This document shows positions 9,340 through 16,615 of a stretch of DNA of 64,000 nt, one piece after another; position 1 is the first letter of the stretch; the number at the start of each line of letters is the position of its first letter. The stretch comes from Phytohabitans rumicis. Its GTDB lineage: Bacteria; Actinomycetota; Actinomycetes; Mycobacteriales; Micromonosporaceae. Below the pieces are notes generated by a model, which did no database searches, was not told the origin of the DNA, and saw only the letters and a program-made list of their open reading frames with translations. The position numbers and the translations under genes are program-made. The stretch is from positions 9,415,316-9,479,315 of the forward strand of contig NZ_BLPG01000001.1 in NCBI RefSeq assembly GCF_011764445.1, written 5' to 3'.

Positions 9340-10349
9340 ATGTCAATGCCCCGACCCCTCCGCCCGGTCCTCGCCGCGGTCGCCGCGGCCGCCACCGTAC
9401 TGGTCGGCTCCCTGCTCGCGGTCGCCGTCGCCGACCCGGCCTCGGCCGCCGTCGGCGCGGTCCGCGGCGTCCCGTCCGGCCGCTGCGTCGATGTGCCCGG
9501 CGCGAGCAAGACCAACGGCACGCAGGTGAAGCTGTACGACTGCAACGGCGGAAGTAACCAGCAGTGGAACTACACCTCCGGTAAGCAACTGCGGGCGTAC
9601 GCGGGCACCAAGTGCCTGGACGCGTACAACAACGGCACCACGGCCGGCACGCAGGTCGTCATCTGGGACTGCACTGGCGGCGCCAACCAGCAGTGGAACC
9701 TCAACAGCACCGGGACCATCACCAGCGCCCTGTCCGGGCTCTGCCTCGACGCCAGCGGCGGCGGCACCGCCAACGGGACAGCGATCATCCTGTGGACCTG
9801 CAACGGCGGCGCCAACCAGCGGTGGAGCAGTACCACCGGCGGCGCCGGCTGCCCGGGGCCGGCGGCATCACCTACACCCTGAACCGTGCTTCCGCGCCGA
9901 CCGCCGACCAACTGGACTCGTACAACCGGATCACCGAGGCGATGAACCTGGCCCTGACGGTCTACAACTGCTACCTGAGAATCAGCAAGTCGCTGTCGAT
10001 CTACTACGAGCCCAGCGTGCCGACGGCCGACGGCAACTACAACGGCACCATCCGCTTCGGCGCCAAGTCGACCATGGTGCAGGCCACCGCCCAGCACGAG
10101 ATCGCGCACACCCTCGGCGTGGGCACGTACGGCGGCTGGGCCTCCCGCGTCTCCAACGGTCGGTGGACCGGCAGCAACGCGATCAACCAGCTGCGCGCGC
10201 TGGACGGCAACTCGTCGGCGGTGCTCTACGCGGACGGTGCACACTTCTGGCCGCACGGGCTGAACCAGGCCAGCGAGGCCACATCCGCGGACGAGTACGT
10301 CCGGAACGTCAAGATGGTCGCGTCCCTCCGCCAGGACATGGGCCTCTAG
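9340..10349 (+). pseudogene. Secreted ricin-type lectin / HExxH metalloprotease-like protein, one-base frameshift
   Basis: ATG 9340 follows GAGGAG at 9327-9332. A signal peptide (RPVLAAVAAAATVLVGSLLA, cut near ASA) leads into one beta-trefoil with three QxW repeats (NQQWNY, NQQWNL, NQRWSS). At GGGG 9855-9858 the frame breaks. With one more G it continues as GAGGITYTLNRASAPTADQL into a ~160-residue C-terminal domain bearing QHEIAHTLGVG, an HExxHxxG zinc-protease motif. Restored length is about 336 residues. The protein is probably exported; the lectin module would bind polysaccharide and the C-terminal domain would cut peptide bonds. The break is likely a homopolymer undercall. Confidence 0.78.
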
Positions 10350-10417
10350 ATGATCTATTCCAAGGGGTACGGCCCGCCGCCGTCCACCTCTGGCCGAGTT
10401 CTTCACCGACTGGCGGC

Positions 10418-10471
10418 GATCATGGGGCTAGCCGCGCGAAGAGCGCTCTCAGTGCTGCCTAGCCCATGATC
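10418..10471. terminator. Inverted repeat after the lectin-protease gene
   Basis: GATCATGGGGCTAG (10418-10431) pairs with CTAGCCCATGATC (10459-10471) with one bulged G, around a ~27-base spacer that itself holds GAGCGCTC. It lies between two plus-strand genes and could be a transcription terminator for the first. There is no strong T run, as is common in actinomycetes. Confidence 0.45.
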
Positions 10472-10527
10472 ACCGCGAGTTGGCGACGTACGACGGGCCG
10501 GGCCCTCAGCGCTCTAGGGTGTAAAGG

Positions 10528-11196
10528 ATGCGGGTCGTCATCGCGGGTGGTCACGGCAAGATCGCCCTTAGCCTGGAACGGTTGCTGTCTGGTCGGGGCG
10601 ACTCCGTGGCCGGCTTGGTGAGAAACCCGGACCATGCCGCGGATCTTGTCGCTGCCGGTGCCGAGGTCCTGATGGTGGACCTGGAGCACAGTTCGGTCGA
10701 GCAGGTCGCCGAGCACCTGCGGGGCGCCAGCGCCGTGGTGTTCGCGGCGGGCGCGGGACCGGGCAGCGGAGCAGCGCGGAAGGAGACTGTTGATCGCGAC
10801 GCCGCGATTCTGCTGGCCGACGCCGCCGAGGCGGCCGGCGTACGGCGTTACTTGATGATCTCCTCGATCGGCGCTGATGCGCAGGCTCCGGACAACGGCC
10901 GCGACCCGGTGTTCGTCGCCTACCTGCGTGCCAAAGGCGCTGCCGACGAGGCGGTACGCGGCCGTGCCGGGCTCGACACCACGATTGTGCGGCCGGGCAT
11001 GCTCACCAACGATCCGGGCACCGGTCGGGTCACAATCGCCGACTCCACCGGGCGTGGCCGCATCGCGCGCGAGGATGTCGCCGCGGTGCTGGTCGCCCTG
11101 CTGGACACCCCTGACACCGGCGGCCAGACGTTCGAGCTCGTGGGCGGCGACACCCCGATCGCGGCAGCGGTGGCGGCCCGCGTGCCGGCCCCGTAA
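10528..11196 (+). CDS. NAD(P)-binding protein, atypical SDR (YwnB/NmrA-like)
   Basis: A 222-residue Rossmann protein. The nucleotide motif is VVIAGGHGKIALSLERLL near the N-terminus, with VRNPDHAADLVAAGAEVLMVDL after the second strand and RRYLMISSIGAD in the active-site area. The Tyr/Lys positions are shifted, with YLRAKGAADE providing a Y...K pair, as in atypical SDRs of the YwnB/YhfK type. The substrate is unknown. It stands alone, with an inverted repeat upstream and a degraded methyltransferase reading toward it. Confidence 0.82.
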   Translation: MRVVIAGGHGKIALSLERLLSGRGDSVAGLVRNPDHAADLVAAGAEVLMVDLEHSSVEQVAEHLRGASAVVFAAGAGPGSGAARKETVDRDAAILLADAAEAAGVRRYLMISSIGADAQAPDNGRDPVFVAYLRAKGAADEAVRGRAGLDTTIVRPGMLTNDPGTGRVTIADSTGRGRIAREDVAAVLVALLDTPDTGGQTFELVGGDTPIAAAVAARVPAP

Positions 11197-11443
11197 CGGG
11201 CGCTTTCCTGCCGGGCTGGTTTGGACGCCCAGAACAGTTGGTGGCCGCTGTCCGCCTCCGGAACGAACTCTTCGGTGTCGACGCGTAGGCCCGCCTGGTC
11301 GATCCATTCGCGGTAGGTGGCCCCGTCGGCGTGGCTCCACCACATGGTGGCGGCGCCACCCAGCCGCCGGGACGCAGCCAGGTGGCGATGCGGGTGATCA
11401 GCCGCGGCTGGCTTTCGATCTCCGTGGGGTCGGGCGGGGTCAC
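11197..11443 (-). pseudogene. Remnant of class I SAM-dependent methyltransferase
   Basis: Two pieces of one methyltransferase C-terminus are visible in different frames: IATWLRPGGW, then GGAATMWWSHADGATYREW through VDTEEFVPEADSGHQLFWA. In the family, about 15 residues (a G..TWTGTEDDWLG-type loop) separate the two; they are missing here. The N-terminal SAM-binding half is absent altogether. The fragment opens with a GTG that overlaps the stop of the oxidoreductase gene (GTGA), as if once the second gene of an operon. It reads into the end of the NAD(P)-binding gene. This is a real deletion remnant, unlike the single-base breaks elsewhere. Confidence 0.65.
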
Positions 11444-12303
11444 GCTGACTCGGGCAGGAGCGCCTCACCGAGCATCCGCCAGTACGGCAGCGCCGACTGG
11501 TCCGGCTCGATCCCGATCACCTGCACGGCGACGTGGTCCGCGCCGGCCGCGACGTGGGCGCGTAGCTTGTGCACGATGGTGTCCAGGTCGCCCCAGAACA
11601 CCAGGTCGTCGACGATCCGGTCGCTGCCGCCCCCGGCGATCTCGTCGTCCGAGTAGCCCAGCCGGCGGAACTTCGCGACGTTGTACGGCGTGGTCAGGTA
11701 CGGGTGCAGGTGCTCGCGCGCGAGCGTGCGGGCCCGGTCCGGGTCGGACTCGAACAGCACCGCGTGTTCCACCGCCAGGAACGCGTCCGGCCCGAGGATC
11801 TCCCGCGCCCGCGCGGTGTGCGCCACGTTCACGTGGTACGTCTGGGCGCCGGCCGAGCGATCCCGGGCCAACTCCAGCATCCGGGGCCCGTACGCGGCCA
11901 GAATGCGGCGGACGCCGGCCACCGGGTTGGGTGTCTGGAGCGTGTCCAACTGGTCAAGGTATTCGATCATGGCGGCCACGGGCTTGGTCCCGGGCCGCGG
12001 CTCACCGCCGAACCCGAGCCCGAGCACGTGCCGGTCCGGGTACGCGTCGGCCAGCAGGAGGCTCGCGCCGTACGTCCATCGGGCACCCCGCGACCAGATC
12101 TGCGCGATGCCGTTGACGATGGTCATCCGCTCGGTGCTGGCGAGCAGGTACCCGGCATGCGTGAACGCCTCGCGCCCGAGCAGTTCGGGAAACCAGAACG
12201 CCGGCCAGCCCTGCGCCTCAAGCTCCTGGATCGAGTCGCGGATCCGTGCGGCCGGCTGGCGCTCGAAGTCGAACGTGTACACCCCGAAGGTACCTAGATC
12301 CAT
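11440..12303 (-). CDS. LLM-class F420-dependent oxidoreductase (TIGR03620-like)
   Basis: A 287-residue luciferase-like monooxygenase. It begins MDLGTFGVYTFDFERQPA and has the TIM-barrel pattern GWPAFWFPELLGREAFTHAG, then NGIAQIWSRGARWTYGAS and LGLGFGGEPRPGTKP. These match the actinobacterial F420-dependent TIGR03620 group. The cofactor F420 is inferred from the family; the reaction is unknown. ATG 12303 is preferred over a long basic leader. It lies 47 bp behind the ArsR-type repressor on the same strand, so it is probably a regulated target in the same operon. Confidence 0.85.
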   Translation of the reverse strand: MDLGTFGVYTFDFERQPAARIRDSIQELEAQGWPAFWFPELLGREAFTHAGYLLASTERMTIVNGIAQIWSRGARWTYGASLLLADAYPDRHVLGLGFGGEPRPGTKPVAAMIEYLDQLDTLQTPNPVAGVRRILAAYGPRMLELARDRSAGAQTYHVNVAHTARAREILGPDAFLAVEHAVLFESDPDRARTLAREHLHPYLTTPYNVAKFRRLGYSDDEIAGGGSDRIVDDLVFWGDLDTIVHKLRAHVAAGADHVAVQVIGIEPDQSALPYWRMLGEALLPESA

Positions 12304-12350
12304 TGGCCCAACATATCGGAGTATCGCGGAATTACGATGTGAGGCTCGTC

Positions 12351-12683
12351 CTAGAGCGTCTGCCCCAGCTCGGCGACGAGCCGCGCGATGCGCTGTTCGT
12401 CCCGCCGGTAGTGGGTCCACTTGCCCACCCGGGTGGCCCGGACCAGGCCCGCCCGCTGCAGCTCGGCCAGGTACGCCGACACCGTCGACTGGGCCAGCCC
12501 CGCCTTGGCCTGGATGTGCGTCACGCACACGCCCACCTTGATCGGGTCGGCGATCGCCCCTTGCAAGGAAAAATTGCGCTCGGGCTCGCGCAACCAGGAC
12601 AGCAACTGCAGCCGGATCGGATTGGCCAGCGCCCGCAGCGCCAAGACCAGGTCAGGATCGGGTACGACCTCGGTCTGCGTCAT
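12351..12683 (-). CDS. ArsR/SmtB-family transcriptional regulator
   Basis: A 110-residue winged-helix protein: LALRALANPIRLQLLSWL, recognition helix AGLAQSTVSAYLAELQRAGLV, wing VRATRVGKWTHYRRDE. An unusual insertion, DPIKVGVCVTHIQAK, sits before the recognition helix and carries C and H. No classic metal site (CVC or DxHxxH..) is present. It is the first gene of a two-gene minus-strand unit with the F420-type oxidoreductase and is divergent from the acyltransferase (77-bp gap). It is likely an autorepressor and local regulator. Confidence 0.85.
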   Translation of the reverse strand: MTQTEVVPDPDLVLALRALANPIRLQLLSWLREPERNFSLQGAIADPIKVGVCVTHIQAKAGLAQSTVSAYLAELQRAGLVRATRVGKWTHYRRDEQRIARLVAELGQTL

Positions 12684-12760
12684 ACGGCCAAGGGTAGATA
12701 TTGTTCTTGCAGATTGGCCACGGCACACACTGTTGATCGCGCTCACCAGCGAGGTGGTTG

Positions 12761-14560
12761 ATGAATCGTCGGCTCTCATCGGACACCCCTGAGGTCGTCC
12801 AGCTGCTGGCCGACGACGGGTTCGCCGGTCGGCTGGCCGAGCTGGCCGGCTCGCTCGGCCGCGACCCGGGCGAGGTGACCGCCGAGGCCGCCGGCTATCT
12901 GCGCGAGATGGGTGCGATGCACAGCGCGCGAGCCATGAGCGCCTGGTCCAGGTTCACGACGTGGATGTTCCGTGCGCACGAGCTGCTGGTGGACGAGGAG
13001 GCCGCGCGCCGGCTGCACCGGCTGGACCGCAAGTATTCGCTGCTGTTCCTGTTCTCCCACCGGTCGTATTTGGACGGTGCGGCGGTGCCGGTGGCGCTGG
13101 ACCGGCACGGGCTCGACCCGGCGTTCACCCTGGGCGGGTCGAACCTCAACTTCTTTCCGGTCAACCACCTGGCCCGCCGCTCCGGCATCGTCTACATTCG
13201 ACGGTCGACGCACGACCAGCCGGTGTACAAGCTCGCGTTGCGCGCCTACATCGGCCAACTGATCCGTAACCGCAAGAACCTCAGCTGGTCCATCGAGGGC
13301 GGGCGGACCCGCACGGGCAAACTGCGGCCACCGACGTACGGCATCGTGCGCTACGTGGTGGACGCGATCGAAGCCGCCCCGGACACCGAGGCCCTGATCG
13401 TTCCCGTGTCCATCGTGTACGAACAGTTGCACGAGGTCGGGTCGATGACCGCCGAGGCGCGCGGGGCCAGAAAGCGGCCCGAGGACGTTCGCTGGCTGAT
13501 CAACTTTGCCCGGCTGCAGACGAACCGGCTCGGCCGGGCCTACCTGGACTTCGGCGAGCCCGTACCGCTCCGCGAGCGGATGGCCGAGCTGCGCGGCGCG
13601 GACCAGCAGGGGCGGCACGTCGTCGAGCGGATCGCCCTGGACACCTCGCACCGCATCAACCAGGCGACCCCGGTCACCGTCACGGCGGTCGTCTGCCTGG
13701 CGATGCTGGCCGCCGACCGGGCGCTGACCCTGGACGGGGTGCTGGACACCGTCGCGCCGATGGCCGGCTACATCGAGTCCCGGCGCTGGCCGGTGGCGGG
13801 CGCGGCGAACCTGACCGACCGGGCCACGATCCGCCGTACGTTGCAGGAGCTGGTCGCCTCCGGCGTGCTGACCAGCTACGACGGCGGCACCGACACGGTG
13901 TGGGTGATCGGTCCGGGCCAACACCTGGTGGCCGCGTTCTACCGCAACACACTGATCCACATGCTGGTCGACCGGGCGATCGGCGAGCTCGCGCTGGTCG
14001 CCGCGACGGAAGGTGGTCCGGACGGCCTGGCCACGGCGACCGAGGAGGCGCTGCGGCTGCGTGACCTGCTGAAGTTCGACTTCTTCTTCGCCCGCCGCCG
14101 GGACTTCGCCGAGCAGATGGCGCTGGAGCTGGCGATCATCGAGCCGGGCGGCGGCGACGGGCTGCACGAGTTCACCCCGGCCAACGCGCGCCGCTGGCTG
14201 GAGCAGGGCCGGCCGCTGGTCGCCCCGCTGGTGCTGCGGCCGTTCCTGGACGCGTACCACCTCGTCGCCGATCGGCTCGCCGCCGCCGACGGCGAGGAGG
14301 TCGACGAGCCGCGGTTCCTCGACGAGTGCCTGCGGGTCGGCAAGCAGTGGGCGTTGCAGGGGAGACTGGCCAGCGAGGAGTCGGTGTCGCTGGAACTGTT
14401 CAAACCGGCGCTGCTGCTGGCCCGTCACCGCGGTCTGCTCGATCCGGGCGCACCGGATCTGCGGCAGCGTCGCGTGGACTTTCGCGACGAGCTGCGCGAG
14501 ACGGTCCGCCGGGTGGCGGTGGTCGCCGAGCTGGCGCAGCAGCGGCCGGCTCCCGCCTGA
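12761..14560 (+). CDS. Glycerol-3-phosphate 1-O-acyltransferase (PlsB-like)
   Basis: A 599-residue acyltransferase. The acyltransferase motifs are HRSYLDGA (HxxxxD, block I), GSNLNFFPVNHLARRSGIVYIRR (block II; first 12 residues GSNLNFFPVNHL), SWSIEGGRTRTGKL (block III) and LIVPVSIVYE (block IV). This is the order in PlsB, which puts the first acyl chain on glycerol-3-phosphate for phospholipids or triacylglycerol. The C-terminal ~280 residues are helical. It is shorter than the E. coli enzyme (~800) and typical of actinobacterial ones. Its last 161 bases overlap an antisense coding frame. Confidence 0.88.
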   Translation: MNRRLSSDTPEVVQLLADDGFAGRLAELAGSLGRDPGEVTAEAAGYLREMGAMHSARAMSAWSRFTTWMFRAHELLVDEEAARRLHRLDRKYSLLFLFSHRSYLDGAAVPVALDRHGLDPAFTLGGSNLNFFPVNHLARRSGIVYIRRSTHDQPVYKLALRAYIGQLIRNRKNLSWSIEGGRTRTGKLRPPTYGIVRYVVDAIEAAPDTEALIVPVSIVYEQLHEVGSMTAEARGARKRPEDVRWLINFARLQTNRLGRAYLDFGEPVPLRERMAELRGADQQGRHVVERIALDTSHRINQATPVTVTAVVCLAMLAADRALTLDGVLDTVAPMAGYIESRRWPVAGAANLTDRATIRRTLQELVASGVLTSYDGGTDTVWVIGPGQHLVAAFYRNTLIHMLVDRAIGELALVAATEGGPDGLATATEEALRLRDLLKFDFFFARRRDFAEQMALELAIIEPGGGDGLHEFTPANARRWLEQGRPLVAPLVLRPFLDAYHLVADRLAAADGEEVDEPRFLDECLRVGKQWALQGRLASEESVSLELFKPALLLARHRGLLDPGAPDLRQRRVDFRDELRETVRRVAVVAELAQQRPAPA

Positions 14561-14969
14561 GCCGTGCCGCGGCGCCGCGGAGCACGCCGGGTACCAGCCG
14601 GCGATGGACGGCCGACAACGGTGGCCACACGCCATGGCCCAGGGGCCCGCGATAGTGCACGAAGGTCCGCAGCGTCACCCGTCCGCCGGCGGTCTGTACC
14701 AACAGGTTGGCGGTCAGGAACCAGGAGGCGGCCTCGAGCCGGATCCAGTCTTCGCGGCGCGCGCCGATCAGCCATCCGGCCACGGTGGCCGGCGAACGTC
14801 CTCGGCTCAGGCGTAGACCGAGCACGCCGCGCCAGATCAGCAGTTCCGCGAGGCTGGGGGTGTCGCCGAACATCGCGCGGGCCCACCGCTCCGGTGTCGC
14901 GTCGATGTCCGTGGAGAGGGTGAACTGGTCGGCGTAGTCGATGTCGGGTAGCGAGCTGAAGTCGGTCAT
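14400..14969 (-). CDS. Conserved hypothetical protein (DUF2867-like), antisense overlap
   Basis: A 189-residue frame. Residues ~1-130 look conserved: MTDFSSLPDIDYADQFTLST, then RWARAMFGDTPSLAELLIWR, WIRLEAASWFLTANLL and LRTFVHYR. This resembles small DUF2867-like or cyclase-like proteins; the assignment is tentative. The last ~50 residues are Pro/Ala/Arg-rich and lie antisense to the end of the acyltransferase gene, so the natural stop may have been lost. It is divergent from the TetR gene and shares with it a promoter region holding two matching palindromes, so it is probably the TetR protein's target. Confidence 0.6.
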   Translation of the reverse strand: MTDFSSLPDIDYADQFTLSTDIDATPERWARAMFGDTPSLAELLIWRGVLGLRLSRGRSPATVAGWLIGARREDWIRLEAASWFLTANLLVQTAGGRVTLRTFVHYRGPLGHGVWPPLSAVHRRLVPGVLRGAAARLRREPAAAAPARRPPPPGGPSRAARRESPRDAAADPVRPDRADRGDGPAAAPV

Positions 14970-14988
14970 CTGACGGCCTCCGTTTATC

Positions 14989-15004
14989 TATACGCTGCCG
15001 TATA
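14989..15004. promoter_or_regulatory. Putative TetR operator 1
   Basis: The perfect palindrome TATACG-CTGC-CGTATA lies between the divergent DUF2867-like and TetR genes. It matches the second site in 13 of 16 positions. Autoregulation by the adjacent TetR protein is inferred. Confidence 0.65.
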
Positions 15005-15023
15005 AAAGCAGGCTAACCCATGT

Positions 15024-15039
15024 TGTACGGTGGCGTATA
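15024..15039. promoter_or_regulatory. Putative TetR operator 2
   Basis: TGTACGGTGGCGTATA resembles operator 1, with centres 35 bp apart. It sits directly upstream of the AGGAGAG ribosome site (15041-15047) of the TetR gene, so binding here would block that gene's own transcription. Confidence 0.6.
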
Positions 15040-15051
15040 TAGGAGAGTGAG

Positions 15052-15627
15052 GTGAGGCACATCGTGGGCGCGACGCGTACGCCGCGGGAGGGGTGGATCG
15101 AGGAAGGGCTGCGGGCGCTCGCCGCCGGCGGCCTGGACGCCGTCCGGGTCGAGGTGCTGGCCAAGAGACTTGGCGTCACGAAGGGCGGGTTCTACGGGTA
15201 CTTCGCCGATCGTGAGGCGCTGCTGGAGGCGATGCTCGACGCCTGGGAGCGGGAAAGCACCGACGAGGTGCTCGACCGGATCGAGCGCGAGGGCGGCGAT
15301 CCGCGCACCAAGATCCAGCGCGCCGGCATGCTCACCTTCTCCAGCGACCGCCTGCTGCCGACCGACCTCGCGATCCGTGACTGGGCCCGGCGCGACGAGG
15401 CGGTCGCCGAGCGCCTGCGACGGGTGGACAACCGGCGCATGGCACTATTGCGCGAGATGATCGGCACCTTCTGCACCGACGCCGACGAGGTCGAGGCCCG
15501 CAGCCTGCTCGCCTTCTGCCTCGCGATCGGCGAGCACTTCCTCGCCGCCGACCACGACGGCCGTACCCGTGCCCAGGTCCTTGTCCGCGCCGCCGACCTG
15601 CTGCTCGATCGCCGCACGAGTAGGTGA
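15052..15627 (+). CDS. TetR/AcrR-family transcriptional regulator
   Basis: A 191-residue TetR protein. The N-terminal HTH is RVEVLAKRLGVTKGGFYGYF, the family's best-conserved stretch, followed by DREALLEAMLDAWE. The C-terminal ligand-binding half carries STDEVLDRIEREGG and resembles the TetR_C_33-type group. GTG 15052 follows AGGAGAG. Two matched palindromes lie upstream. It is divergent from a DUF2867-like gene and followed 5 bp later by the PLP enzyme, so both may belong to its regulon. Confidence 0.88.
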   Translation: MRHIVGATRTPREGWIEEGLRALAAGGLDAVRVEVLAKRLGVTKGGFYGYFADREALLEAMLDAWERESTDEVLDRIEREGGDPRTKIQRAGMLTFSSDRLLPTDLAIRDWARRDEAVAERLRRVDNRRMALLREMIGTFCTDADEVEARSLLAFCLAIGEHFLAADHDGRTRAQVLVRAADLLLDRRTSR

Positions 15628-15632
15628 TGTAG

Positions 15633-16592
15633 GTGGGCGAGACGCGCTTGGACCTCGACCGGATCCGTTCGGCCCGGCAGGTGATCGACCCGGTCTTTCT
15701 GGACACACCGCTGTACGAGTGCGGGCCGCTCGGGCGCCGGCTGGGTTGCGCGGTGAGCGTCAAGCTGGAGACGGCCAACCCGGTCCGCAGCTTCAAGGCG
15801 CGGGGCACCGAGCTGGTGACGAGCCTGCTGACGGGTAACGGCGCCGGAGAGGTGGTGTGTGCCAGCGCCGGGAACCTCGGTCAGGCGCTTGCCTGGTCGG
15901 CTCGCCGCCGCGGCGTCCACGCGACGGTGGTGGCGTCGCGGCAGGCGCCCGCCGCGAAGCTCGACGGGATCCGTGCCCTCGGCGCCGAACTGGAGCTGGT
16001 GGATGGCGACATCGAGCACGCCCGCGAGCGGGCGGACTGGATCGCGCGGCGACGCGGCATCCGGCTGGTCGAGGACAGCCTGGACATCGAGACCTGCGAG
16101 GGTGCGGCGACCATCGGCCTCGAACTGGCCGCCGGCCCGCCGTTCGACGCGGTCCTGATCGCCCTGGGAGGCGGCGCGATGGCCACCGGCGTGGGCCACG
16201 TCCTGAAGGCGTTGCGGCCCGAGGCCGAGGTGATCTGCGTGCAGCCGGCGGGCGCGCCGGCGATGACCCGCTCCTGGCACGCGCGGCGGGTCGTCACCAC
16301 CGACTCGGCCGACACGATCGCGGACGGTGTGGCCGGGCGCCACCCCATCCCGGAGGTACTCGACGACCTGCTCCAGGTGGCCGACGACGCCGTCCTGGTC
16401 CAGGAAGAGTCGATCGTCGCGGGGATGCGGGACCTGCTGGACCTCGCGGGGCTGGTCGTCGAGCCCTCGGCCGCCCTCGGCGTCGCCGCCGTCCTGGAGG
16501 ACCGCGAACGGTTCGCCGGCCGCCACGTGGTCACCGTCATCTGCGGCGGCAACGTCGATCCCGGCGCCTACCGCCGCTGGGTCCACGCGTAG
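15633..16592 (+). CDS. PLP-dependent threonine/serine dehydratase-like enzyme
   Basis: A 319-residue fold-type II PLP enzyme. The PLP lysine is in PVRSFKARGTELV, the substrate loop is SAGNLGQALAW, and the phosphate-binding glycine loop is ALGGGAMATGVG. A C-terminal TVICGGNVD strand closes the fold. This is close to catabolic threonine dehydratase and serine racemase. GTG 15633 lies 5 bp after the TetR stop. The regulatory ACT domain of biosynthetic IlvA is absent. The substrate cannot be fixed; a role in amino-acid deamination is likely. Confidence 0.82.
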   Translation: MGETRLDLDRIRSARQVIDPVFLDTPLYECGPLGRRLGCAVSVKLETANPVRSFKARGTELVTSLLTGNGAGEVVCASAGNLGQALAWSARRRGVHATVVASRQAPAAKLDGIRALGAELELVDGDIEHARERADWIARRRGIRLVEDSLDIETCEGAATIGLELAAGPPFDAVLIALGGGAMATGVGHVLKALRPEAEVICVQPAGAPAMTRSWHARRVVTTDSADTIADGVAGRHPIPEVLDDLLQVADDAVLVQEESIVAGMRDLLDLAGLVVEPSAALGVAAVLEDRERFAGRHVVTVICGGNVDPGAYRRWVHA

Positions 16593-16615
16593 CGGCATTG
16601 CCGGGCGACGATACG

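Noticed and set aside
15857-16615. Long N-terminal extension of Hsp70 protein 1
   Set aside because: This part lies within the PLP-enzyme gene in another frame and is Arg/Gly-rich; the ATPase motif begins after GTG 16616.
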